Below, piece after piece: positions 36,177 to 44,333 of a stretch of DNA of 64,000 bases. Source of the stretch: Segetibacter sp. 3557_3 (GTDB lineage Bacteria > Bacteroidota > Bacteroidia > Chitinophagales > Chitinophagaceae); NCBI RefSeq assembly GCF_004354985.1, contig NZ_SMSK01000025.1:1-64000 (forward strand), read 5' to 3'. Under the pieces are notes generated by a model. That model was given only the letters and a program-made list of their open reading frames with translations, made no database searches and was not told the DNA's origin. The position numbers and the translations under genes were made by a program. How positions within the stretch are numbered: the first letter of the stretch is position 1; every line of letters starts with the position of its first letter.

Positions 36177-37679
36177 ATGAAACATCAACATGCTTGCAAA
36201 GGTGGCAAATGTATATGCCACGTTATTCCCCCACATATCTTAGAAAACATCGTAAAAAACGGAAATGAAGAACAGCGTGCAAAGGCTTTGCGAACGCTGG
36301 AAATTGACACAGCATTACGTGCCGAGCGTGCTGCACAACAAGAGCAAACGCAGGAAGTTATCCAAGGTGAAGCTAAACAGACGACCGATAACGCAACACT
36401 GCAATCTGCGGCTGGTCCATGCAAAAATCGTCTGATGCACAATGCCGAGAACCTTACTCTTCTTCCCGGTAAGCTGGTTCGGGGCGAGGGACAAGCCTCT
36501 AATAGCGACGTCGCAACCGACGAGGCTTACAATGGCTTTGGCGCAACTTTCGACTTGTTCTGGGACCAGTTCAAGCGGAACTCTATCGACAACAAAGGCA
36601 TGGATATGATCGCAACGGTTCACTACGATTATAGTTACAACAACGCTTTTTGGGATGGTAAGCAGATGGTATTTGGTGATGGCGATGGGTATACCTTTAA
36701 TCGCTTTACGGTAGCCATTGATATCATGGGCCATGAGCTTGCCCACGGAGTAACAGAATTTACTGCTGGGCTTGAGTACCATGATCAGCCCGGCGCACTG
36801 AATGAATCTATTTCCGACGTATTTGGTTCGCTCGTTAAGCAGCGCGCACTAAACCAAACCGCCGACCAGGCCGACTGGATCATTGGTGCAGGCCTGCTTG
36901 CATCCGGAAGAAACGGTGTTGGCCTGAGATCGATGAAAGCGCCAGGTACCGCGTACGACGACTGGTTACTTGGTAAAGATCCCCAGCCCGACCACATGAG
37001 CAAGTATGATCGTACAACAAGCGATAATGGTGGTGTACACATCAACTCTGGTATCCCCAACAAGGCGTTTTACCTGGCTGCGATAGGGCTGGGCGGCAAA
37101 GCATGGGAGCGGGCAGGTAATATCTGGTACCAGGCGCTTATTGACCCCAGGCTTACAGCCACAGCCCAGTTCCAGGACTTTGCAGACATTACTGCTGACG
37201 TTGCCGGCAAGCTCTATGACGAGAGTGTTCAGGCGATCATCATCAAGGCCTGGAAATCAGTTGGTATAAACGTTGTTGTTCCTGAGCTTCCAATGGTGCC
37301 TTATACCGTGGTCAGCAATATTGATGGACGCTTGCAGATGTTTGTTCTTGGAACAGACAAAGTGTTGTACCATAAGTGGCAACTTGCCCCCGCAACCCAC
37401 AACTGGAGTGGCTGGGCTTCGCTGGGAGGCAAGTCGAGGCAGTTTTCGGTTACCCAGCATAAAGACGGCCGTTTGGAAGTATTTACGGTGGGATTGAAAA
37501 ACGGGCTTTTTTATACGAACTGGCAATTGGCTCCCGGAACAAACAATTGGAGCGGCTGGCATGGTCTGGGCGAAGCACCCGAACCCCCAGCTTCAACTTC
37601 AGCTATTGTGCAACAGGAAGAACGTTTCGAGGGTTCAGAAGAGGTGCTTTCGAATACGCTGGAGTTAAGTCACAACTAA
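36177..37679 (+). CDS. Protealysin-like M4 metallopeptidase with C-terminal lectin-like repeats
   Basis: The product is 500 aa, longer than the usual 340 aa of protealysin. The N-terminal propeptide carries CHVIPPHILENI, the PPHIL motif of the protealysin precursor family. Zinc ligands are H186 and H190 in GHELAHG, and E210 in GALNESISDVFG; E187 is catalytic and H288 is the acid/base-type His in GGVHINSGIPNKAF. After about residue 375 there is an added module of two near-repeats, DGRLQMFVLGTDKVLYHKWQ and DGRLEVFTVGLKNGLFYTNWQ, each followed by LAPxTxNWSGW, like blades of PLL/tachylectin-type sugar-binding propellers. No signal peptide. The pair with emfourin suggests a protease kept inactive inside the cell. 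Confidence 0.92.
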   Translation: MKHQHACKGGKCICHVIPPHILENIVKNGNEEQRAKALRTLEIDTALRAERAAQQEQTQEVIQGEAKQTTDNATLQSAAGPCKNRLMHNAENLTLLPGKLVRGEGQASNSDVATDEAYNGFGATFDLFWDQFKRNSIDNKGMDMIATVHYDYSYNNAFWDGKQMVFGDGDGYTFNRFTVAIDIMGHELAHGVTEFTAGLEYHDQPGALNESISDVFGSLVKQRALNQTADQADWIIGAGLLASGRNGVGLRSMKAPGTAYDDWLLGKDPQPDHMSKYDRTTSDNGGVHINSGIPNKAFYLAAIGLGGKAWERAGNIWYQALIDPRLTATAQFQDFADITADVAGKLYDESVQAIIIKAWKSVGINVVVPELPMVPYTVVSNIDGRLQMFVLGTDKVLYHKWQLAPATHNWSGWASLGGKSRQFSVTQHKDGRLEVFTVGLKNGLFYTNWQLAPGTNNWSGWHGLGEAPEPPASTSAIVQQEERFEGSEEVLSNTLELSHN

Positions 37680-37830
37680 ATAGATCCGCAATTGGCTTAC
37701 AAGCCGGTAGACCAGGTGGTGCTATGGGGCTTACCCCTGAAAGCATCTGCTATTCGAACTGAGCTTTTAACAAGTGGTTCCCGCGGGCAAACCGGATAGC
37801 TGAAGTAATCGCCAAGACGGTTTAAAACGA

Positions 37831-37870
37831 TGGTTCAGGTCATTCACCAACAAGTGAGTGGTCTGAACCA
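37831..37870 (+). terminator. Long imperfect hairpin after M4 gene
   Basis: TGGTTCAG...CATTCAC, loop, GTGAGTG...CTGAACCA: about 15 paired bases with one 2-base internal loop, followed by TTGTTGCTTT. Likely transcription end of the emfourin-protease unit. The rest of 37680-38204 has no gene. Confidence 0.5.
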
Positions 37871-38204
37871 TTGTTGCTTTGGTGCCGGGACCCTGTGGCG
37901 CGGACTGCAAGCAGTCTTTAAGTCCGCATCTTTATTGTCGATTTTGCGTGATAGGATTTCCCCTTAACGAACACTGAACAGTTGAAATCCGGTGCTTTCT
38001 CCCGGCAATGGCTGCTCATGTTTGTTACTAGTTTATGCCGGATTAGTATTGCCAGCCTAGTCATCTACCTTTTTTCGTCCGGGTTGGAAGGGTCGCCCAT
38101 AAAACCAGTGTGGATCGAATAGCCGTCGATAAAAACGACGCACTTAGAGGAATGATTTTTTTAGTAATGAATGGCATATCATTATTAAATCAAAAATCTA
38201 AGTC

Positions 38205-38531
38205 ATGAATAACGAAGAAAATGACCTCAATAAAACACCGATCCGGTTAGCAGGAGATGATGAACTTGCGGCAAGGCCGGTAGGTCAGGTAAATGATGAT
38301 GAACTGGCGACACCTGGTGAGGTTTACGAAAATGACCTTGATTCAACAACAGGTCTTACAACTGAAAGTGAGCTAACACAACCGGACAACCATTTTACAC
38401 AGCCGGATGAAATCACCGAGCTTGAAGACGACATCATCAGGAATGACACCATACCGGAAACATCCAATGATACTCCCGGGTCAATCGGGGTTTTTCCTGT
38501 TGGCGCATTTGATACCAGCAAAGACTATTAG
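38205..38531 (+). CDS. Acidic, probably disordered hypothetical protein, 108 aa
   Basis: MNNEENDLNKTPIRLAGDDELAARPVGQVNDDELATPGEVYENDLDSTTG and on: very rich in Asp, Glu, Thr and Pro with repeated 'DDELA' and 'TQPD' units. No fold or family is recognised. The upstream region is AT-rich (ATGGCATATCATTATTAAATC). It resembles the acidic protein at 32319 in style but not in sequence. Confidence 0.6.
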   Translation: MNNEENDLNKTPIRLAGDDELAARPVGQVNDDELATPGEVYENDLDSTTGLTTESELTQPDNHFTQPDEITELEDDIIRNDTIPETSNDTPGSIGVFPVGAFDTSKDY

Positions 38532-38721
38532 GTACGTTGTGCTTTTTGGTTTTATTAATGCCCGTAGGTCAGTTTGTATAGTCGACTGGATCTACGGGCA
38601 TTTGTATGTGTGTCAGGTTAATCAACAATGCTGCAGGGCGTGTGGCGGCCACGAATTTGTTTGATCAATGAGTTGGCTGCGCTCTACACAATTGGGTTTA
38701 TTTTGCTTTAAATCCATTTAA

Positions 38722-40023
38722 ATGCGAAAAAAACTGGTGGTTACATGGTTGCTCCTGAGCTGCATTTTTGCAACCCGCCTTTTGGCGCAGCCGGCAAAGC
38801 GATACGACATTACCAAATATGGGGCTACAGGGGATGCCATCACACTAAACACTCCAAAAATCCAGGCAGCAATTGATGCTTGTGCAAACAATGGCGGGGG
38901 AACGCTGGTGATACCGAAAGGTGTTTTCCTGACGGGTTCACTGTTTCTCAAGCGCGGTGTAAACATCGAAATGTTGCAAGGAGCTGTCCTCAAGGGTTCA
39001 ACCAATATCAAAGACTATCCAAAGGCAAACACCCGTATCGAGGGACATTTCGAACCCTGGCCAGCTGCACTTTTAAATGGCGATAGGGTAGATAGTCTTC
39101 GCATTACCGGCCCTGGAACATTCGACGGAAGTGGAGAGCCATTTTGGAAGTTGTTTTATAGCCAACGTGACCTTGATAGTAAAACAACCAACCTCAACGT
39201 AGAGCGTCCGCGGCTTACTTTTCTACAGAACTCGAAAAACGTAAGTATCAAAGGCATTCATTTCAAGAATTCCGGTTTCTGGAACCTGCATATGTATCGT
39301 TGCAAAAATGTGGTGGTAGACAGTTGCCAGTTTACGGCATTGAATGGCCCCAAGCCAAACAATGCGCCAAGTTCGGATGGCATAGATGTGGATTGTTCGC
39401 AGGATGTAACCATAAAAAAATGTTTCTTTTCTGTAGGAGATGATTGCATCGCCCTGAAAGGCACGAAAGGTCCATTTGCTTTGCAGGACACCGCAAGTCC
39501 ACCCGTTGAGCGTGTGCGCATTGAAGATTGTGTATTTGAAGCAGGTGGCGGAATCGTAACCTTTGGAAGTGAGGCAACTATTGTTCGTGACGTATATGTC
39601 GAGCGCTGTACAACCCGCAAGCCAACCGTTTTGCGGTTAAAACTGCGGCCTGATACCCCACAACAATATGAAAATGTGTTTCTAAACGACATTACGCTTG
39701 AGGGCAGTGCCGGTGTTATTTTTAAGGTTGATCCCTGGACCCAGTATTTTGACCTGAAAGGCCAGCCACCACCAAGGTCGGTGGTAAGAAACATCATTAT
39801 TGCTAATGTAAAGGGATCTGCAGGTTCGTTTGGAAAAATAGTTGGGCACCCGCTTACAGAAATCAGCAACATCGTGTTAAAAAATGTTGATGTTAAACTT
39901 GCTGCTACAGACTTTGAGTTGAGTCCGTTTGAAGGACTGAAGTTTGATAATGTAATTGTAAACGGTAGGCTAATGACGGTGCCGGCGCCAAACGCAACCT
40001 CTCCAAAGGCACCCTCGAAATAA
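38722..40023 (+). CDS. Glycoside hydrolase family 28 (polygalacturonase-like)
   Basis: The product is 433 aa with a signal peptide (LVVTWLLLSCIFATRLLAQ). YDITKYGATGDAITLNTPKIQAAIDAC and GGGTLVIPKGVFLTGSLFLKRGVNIEM are the pectin-lyase-fold start. Catalytic blocks of GH28 are present: SSDGIDVDCSQDVTIKKC, VGDDCIALKG (the DD pair), FGSEATIVRDV (in place of GHG) and RLKLRPDT (in place of RIK). It should hydrolyse galacturonate linkages in pectin or a related uronan. The changed GHG/RIK motifs suggest an exo-acting or oligosaccharide-specific member. It pairs in function with the PL1 gene at 54070, though 14 kb apart. Confidence 0.9.
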   Translation: MRKKLVVTWLLLSCIFATRLLAQPAKRYDITKYGATGDAITLNTPKIQAAIDACANNGGGTLVIPKGVFLTGSLFLKRGVNIEMLQGAVLKGSTNIKDYPKANTRIEGHFEPWPAALLNGDRVDSLRITGPGTFDGSGEPFWKLFYSQRDLDSKTTNLNVERPRLTFLQNSKNVSIKGIHFKNSGFWNLHMYRCKNVVVDSCQFTALNGPKPNNAPSSDGIDVDCSQDVTIKKCFFSVGDDCIALKGTKGPFALQDTASPPVERVRIEDCVFEAGGGIVTFGSEATIVRDVYVERCTTRKPTVLRLKLRPDTPQQYENVFLNDITLEGSAGVIFKVDPWTQYFDLKGQPPPRSVVRNIIIANVKGSAGSFGKIVGHPLTEISNIVLKNVDVKLAATDFELSPFEGLKFDNVIVNGRLMTVPAPNATSPKAPSK

Positions 40024-40128
40024 GGCTAAGATTAACTTTCGTGTACTGGTCGTCTACCTATGAGATGAAGATTATATCCTTGTAAATGTGCCAACCAAGA
40101 CGTATTTTGTTTCAATAATCTCAGCCTT

Positions 40129-40532
40129 ATGAAGCTTTTTCTGTTTGCAGTTTCGATAGTCTTAACGAGGGGAGTAAGTGCACAAACCAGCAAAGAAATC
40201 CAGGGCACATGGCGGATGATCTCTTCCGTGATAACATCTCCAAACAGGGTTACTAAAATGGATAGTTCAACACACAACCTGACAAAGCAGATTGGCGACA
40301 GCACTTTCAATTTTAGTCTTCAGGGCAAAGCAACGCCAGGTTTGGTTACCAGTGGTCAAGGCCTGGCGAGCACGACGGTGATCAATACACTGAAAAATTT
40401 ATACAGGCAACAACGGGAACTTTGCTTGTCGAGCCGATGGTTTTCACTTACAGGTTGAACGGGAAAATACTTACCTATAAGGGTGGTCGAAAAGATTTTC
40501 ATATTGTCGAGACTTTAATAAAAGTCGAATAG
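40129..40532 (+). pseudogene. Lipocalin-like exported protein with frameshift
   Basis: A signal peptide (LFLFAVSIVLTRGVSAQ) and KEIQGTWRMISSVITSPN begin in one frame to about 40330. A second frame continues ARFGYQWSRPGEHDGDQYTEKFIQATTGTLLVEPMVFTYRLNGKILTYKGGRKDFHIVETLIKVE to the TAG at 40530-40532. The joined protein matches the lipocalin-like pattern 'GtWxl...GxYtxxGdxYtE'. One small indel between 40310 and 40340 breaks it. A short 109-aa product could still be made from the first frame but would lack the barrel's second half. Confidence 0.7.
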
Positions 40533-40594
40533 CCGCGAGCGGTTTTAAGCAAAGAGTGCCAGAGCTTCCACTATAAACCTATCCTGACAACTTA

Positions 40595-40786
40595 TCAGGG
40601 TTGGTGATCGGCAAGCTCCCTTGCTTTAAGGACTGCCTCTTCTTCGCTGTTCGCTTCTACATATATCCAGTCTACAACAATTTTCTGTTCTTCGTTGCTC
40701 GAGAATATCTCACCCGGAAAAATATCCGGATCTGTTTCCTGTTTTACTACAGGCACTTTGTCGTGTAAATAAACCTTGTACTTCAT
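40595..40786 (-). CDS. Small hypothetical protein, 63 aa
   Basis: MKYKVYLHDKVPVVKQETDPDIFPGEIFSSNEEQKIVVDWIYVEANSEEEAVLKARELADHQP. Short soluble protein with an alpha/beta look (strand, long loop, strand, helix). The C-terminal EANSEEEAVLKARELA helix is like that of small beta-alpha 'interaction' proteins. Function unknown. Confidence 0.6.
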   Translation of the reverse strand: MKYKVYLHDKVPVVKQETDPDIFPGEIFSSNEEQKIVVDWIYVEANSEEEAVLKARELADHQP

Positions 40787-41101
40787 AGAATGAGTTTTTG
40801 TTAAATATAGGTGTTACAACCTGGTTAGTAAGAACTTTATTCAGAAATCGCGCCATTCACTTTTGCAGGGGGCTCGATGTGATTGCCTAGTGGCGCCGGT
40901 TGATTTTTGTTCCAAATACTGAACACATGTAGTGACTCCCCTGGAGGTGACATTAACGGCTAACACTGTCCATCAACTTGCGAGATGATAAACCGTGACT
41001 TGCTGTGGGAACAAGGATTTGCGTATTACCCACAAGTACAAATCGACACACGGCACTGTTCGTGCACTGGACTTTTAGGAAACCACAAATGGGTGCAAAT
41101 A

Positions 41102-41129
41102 AAAAGCCGGATCGTGTATGATCCGGCTT
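41102..41129 (-). terminator. Intrinsic terminator of the 41149 gene
   Basis: AAAGCCGGATC and GATCCGGCTTT form a perfect 11-bp stem with a 6-base loop; on the minus strand it is followed by TTTATTTG. It lies 20 bases past the minus-strand stop. The gap 40787-41101 has no other feature. Confidence 0.8.
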
Positions 41130-41148
41130 TCCTATAATTAAAGATAGC

Positions 41149-41526
41149 TTAATTGAATTGCTTCGAGATATAAGTGAGCAGTTGCTCATCTGCCATCTTT
41201 TGAGCTGTGCTTTCACTAGCTTTTACGTTTTTATATTGGGGTGTTGCAGAAAGGAACTTGATAAATTGCTCCTGCACCTGGCCCGTTCCGGTAACATGCA
41301 CCTCATCAACGTTTCCCATCAAGCCTACGATCTCTTTAAAAAACTTATTGGTTAATGTAATCTCCTGGTTATTTGCTGCATTTTCGTTGGAATTGCCTGC
41401 TGCTCCTGCGTTCTTTACATGTCCAAGCACGACAAGTTCGCCTTCGCCATCACCTTCTTTGCCCGCCACTATGGCGTTATGAGAATCCATCCACACACCA
41501 AACTGTTTTTTATTTTTTACTGACAT
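41149..41526 (-). CDS. Hypothetical protein, possibly eRF1/host-attachment-like
   Basis: The start is set to ATG 41524-41526 (MSVKNKKQFGVWMDSHNAIVAG), 125 aa. 'FGVWMDSHNAIV' at the front and FFKEIVGLMGNVDEVHVTGTGQVQEQFIKFLSATPQYKNVKASESTAQKMADEQLLTYI at the end recall the eRF1 domain-3-like bacterial proteins (host-attachment/baeRF type), in which a 'VWIDxxxA' strand leads and 'GPGxaxxxfxxfl' follows. The middle is a Gly/Asn/Ala-rich linker. The similarity is from memory and weak. Function unknown. Confidence 0.55.
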   Translation of the reverse strand: MSVKNKKQFGVWMDSHNAIVAGKEGDGEGELVVLGHVKNAGAAGNSNENAANNQEITLTNKFFKEIVGLMGNVDEVHVTGTGQVQEQFIKFLSATPQYKNVKASESTAQKMADEQLLTYISKQFN

Positions 41527-41927
41527 ACTGATTAATTTGCTCCAAGGTAGCTGCATTCAGCCAGACCTTTTACATATTGGGCTTATGTTGTGATATGCCG
41601 GTTGGCCAGGTTGATTAGATGTTGCAGGTTCCGGTCCCATATAGCTGGTTTAGGCGAATTGATTTCACATTGGCTTAGCAGAGGGGACACATGGATCACT
41701 TCCAAAACTTACGGCTCAGTTCCCGCTGATAAAGACTATGCTTTTGTTGGTAAATAGTACGCGACTTTTTTTTAAACCCCCCGACCTTAATCTTTGAAGA
41801 TTGTTGAGATTGGAAAATTCATCCTAAGCTCGCGGCCTGATGTCCTACCTTAAAAAAGCTATCGTATTATAGTCACCGGAGGTACCATGTTTGAATAATA
41901 TCGACCCGGTTGTATTTGATCCGTTAC

Positions 41928-42812
41928 TCAGGCATATCGCCGCATCATCTCAACACAAAAGTCGGTGTACTCCTCAACATGCTGTGGCGGACTGGCCTGG
42001 TGCGGCTGAATGCCCTTCGATTCGGGTGTAAAGCAGAATGTTATTGTGAGGTCAAATTCTTCCAGCGCTTTCATCATTTTGTCGAACCAGCATTCGGCGC
42101 GCGGCTGAAGCCAGTGTGCCCAACTTAATCCCGTGCGTAATCTTTTAACTCCCAGCTTTCGTAGCCAGGCCACTGCCGTGTCAAGCCGGTGATCCTCAAA
42201 ACGGAACCATTGGCAAATGCCAATTTCCGGGGTAAATTCCTTGAAGTATTGAACGGCCTTTTTGGGGGTGCCGTCCTCATGAAGCAACCCCATATAGAAG
42301 TGGCGGTAATAAGACGAGCCTTCTGCCTCGCGATTACGTGCTATTGCATCCCAGGCCTTTGGCAGATCGTAAAGGCTGTACCAGTGAATGCGATTTACCC
42401 GGCCGGATAGCAGCTCAAACGTTCGACGAAGGCCAAACTCCTGCACTTCCTCTGCACCAAAGGTTGAGATACCTACTTCAGTTACCCAAACCGGCAAATG
42501 CGTTACAGCCTCAAATTCTGCAATCTTTGCCGGCCATTGGTCAATGTGCCAGTAGTTCCAGTCGAGCGGAAACCCATGCACGCCAACGGCATCCAGGTCG
42601 TCTAACGCACCATAACGTTGCAGGTTCCTGATGAAGTTGGGGTCAATAGGTGAAATACCTCCCAGTACCCTTAGAATGCCGGGATTTTCTGCACGGGCAG
42701 CCTGTGCTGCTGACTTCACCATACTTGCATAGATCTTCCAGTCGGGATCGATCTCAAAAGCATAGTGCGAGTTATTATTTGGTTCATTCCAGAATTTAAC
42801 AGCTTCGATCAT
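41928..42812 (-). CDS. Clan-A glycoside hydrolase with permuted barrel order
   Basis: The product is 294 aa, cytosolic. It opens at the acid/base motif AVKFWNEPNN and continues LGGISPIDPNFIRNL, AVGVHGFPLDWNYW, the nucleophile motif LPVWVTEVGISTFGAEEVQ, RIHWYSLYDLPKAWDA and YYRHFYMGLL. The C-terminal third, EIGICQWFRFEDHRLDTAVAWLRKLGVKRLRTGLSW and LTITFCFTPES, reads like strands 1-3 of a TIM barrel, which normally come before WNEPN. The order is thus strands 4-8 then 1-3, a circular permutation of a GH39/GH5-like beta-glycosidase. Homologues with the same order seem to exist in other bacteria (memory). The substrate is unknown; beta-xyloside or beta-glucoside is likely. Confidence 0.8.
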   Translation of the reverse strand: MIEAVKFWNEPNNNSHYAFEIDPDWKIYASMVKSAAQAARAENPGILRVLGGISPIDPNFIRNLQRYGALDDLDAVGVHGFPLDWNYWHIDQWPAKIAEFEAVTHLPVWVTEVGISTFGAEEVQEFGLRRTFELLSGRVNRIHWYSLYDLPKAWDAIARNREAEGSSYYRHFYMGLLHEDGTPKKAVQYFKEFTPEIGICQWFRFEDHRLDTAVAWLRKLGVKRLRTGLSWAHWLQPRAECWFDKMMKALEEFDLTITFCFTPESKGIQPHQASPPQHVEEYTDFCVEMMRRYA

Positions 42813-43026
42813 ACATTCAATTTATACTTCCTTCCTGGTTATAACATGAATAGCAGGTTGATTACCCCGGTAAACGGCATATTATAGTACAAACTTTCAA
42901 CATGCGCATGCGGGAACTTGCCACCGATGAGCCTGCAGGTAAAACCTTTTAAACCAGGGTCCGTATGCCGGAAACCGCGAAGGCTGCGCTTTTACAATTT
43001 CAATATATTCGTTCTAATTCGTTTAT

Positions 43027-43908
43027 ATGCGCCTGAATGCAATTAAAATCGTTGGACTTACAATGCTGTTGTTTGCTTCTTCAGCTACCATTACTGCCCA
43101 GGTTGTAGCAGAACCTACAAACATTCCTGCCGAATGGTCGAGGCCTTACCAGCCGTTTCGGATTGCGGGTAACCTGTATTACGTTGGCACGAGCGACCTC
43201 GCTTGTTACCTGGTTGTTACCAATAAAGGCAATATCCTGATTAATACCGGCCTCGCTTCGTCTGCACCGATGATCCAAGCCAGCATTGAAAAGCTTGGCT
43301 TTAAATGGCACGATACCAGGATTTTGTTAACGACCCAGGCCCACTATGATCACATGGGTGCAATGGCAGCGATTAAAAAGTCGACGGGTGCTAAAGTAAT
43401 GGTGGATGAAGGTGACGCGGGAGTTCTTGCGGATGGTGGTCGATCGGACTATGCGCTGGGTGGTGATACCAGCACCTACGCACCATTAAAGGCTGATCGT
43501 TTATTAAGGGATGGTGATACCGTTGCTTTAGGGAATGCCTACCTCCGGATGCTGCATCATCCCGGGCATACAAAAGGCTCGTGTAGCTTTCTGCTGGACG
43601 TGAAAGATGACCGCCGAAGCTACCGGGTATTGATCGCAAATATGCCTACGATTGTTACAGATAAAGCATTTACTGATATCCCGGCGTATCCTGCAATCGA
43701 AAAAGATTACGAATATACATTTGCGGCAATGAAAAAGCTCCAGTTTGACCTCTGGGTTGCGTCGCATGCAAGCCAGTTTGGGCTGCACAAAAAACGTAAG
43801 CAAGGCGACAGGTATAATCCTGGTGCTTTCAGTGATCGGAAGGGGTACGATGCCGCGCTCAAGGACCTGGAACGACAGTTTTTGAAAAAAGTAAAGGGTC
43901 GTAAGTAA
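43027..43908 (+). CDS. Subclass B3 metallo-beta-lactamase, Q116 (GOB-like) variant
   Basis: The product is 293 aa with a signal peptide (IVGLTMLLFASSATITAQ). The metal motif reads LLTTQAHYDHMGAMAAIKK: the first position of the usual HxHxDH is Gln, as in GOB enzymes of Elizabethkingia. H196 lies in HHPGHTKGSCSF, the S221 position reads Met in LIANMPTIV, and H263 is in VASHASQFGLHKK. The N-terminus PAEWSRPYQPFRIAGNLYYVGTSDLACYLV and INTGLASSAPMI are typical of B3. It likely hydrolyses beta-lactams in the periplasm. No regulator is adjacent. B3 sequence types also include non-lactamase relatives, but the residue set fits an active B3-Q enzyme. Confidence 0.85.
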   Translation: MRLNAIKIVGLTMLLFASSATITAQVVAEPTNIPAEWSRPYQPFRIAGNLYYVGTSDLACYLVVTNKGNILINTGLASSAPMIQASIEKLGFKWHDTRILLTTQAHYDHMGAMAAIKKSTGAKVMVDEGDAGVLADGGRSDYALGGDTSTYAPLKADRLLRDGDTVALGNAYLRMLHHPGHTKGSCSFLLDVKDDRRSYRVLIANMPTIVTDKAFTDIPAYPAIEKDYEYTFAAMKKLQFDLWVASHASQFGLHKKRKQGDRYNPGAFSDRKGYDAALKDLERQFLKKVKGRK

Positions 43909-44019
43909 TTCAACATTTGCAGCACTCTGCTTATACCAACATTGAAGTGGAATGGGTTTACAGTGTATCAATCCGTCATTGCTTTGGTAGTACGTGCCGG
44001 GAGCTGCTGCGTGAAGGAT

Positions 44020-44115
44020 TGAAGTGGAAAGCCCGGACCCCGCCCAAGCGGGGGAGGACTTGGAATGGAAAGCCTGACCCCCAACCCTTTGGGGGGCACG
44101 CCCAAATCTTCTTCC
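44020..44115. repeat. GC-rich intergenic hairpin pair
   Basis: Two related segments, TGGAAAGCCCGGACCCC and TGGAAAGCCTGACCCCC, each lead into a G/C hairpin (CCCCGCCCAAGCGGGG at about 44039-44054, and CCCCCAACCCTTTGGGGGG further on). This looks like an interspersed intergenic repeat, or a terminator pair after the beta-lactamase gene. The rest of 43909-44333 has no gene. Confidence 0.45.
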
Positions 44116-44333
44116 CCAACTTTTGCCCTTGTTCGATCCACTCTCATGGCTTACTTAAACACATGTTCAGGCCTTAGCTGTCTACGCCCAAGATGTGACT
44201 GGTGTGCCGTTTTTTCGCCCGGAATGCGGAAGTGTTTCGGCAGGGTAGTTTCCAAAGCGGATGTATTGCCATTTAGGTTATTTTTGTTCTTCTCCCAGTT
44301 CTTTAACCCCTTAAACAACACGCTTAAATTTTG

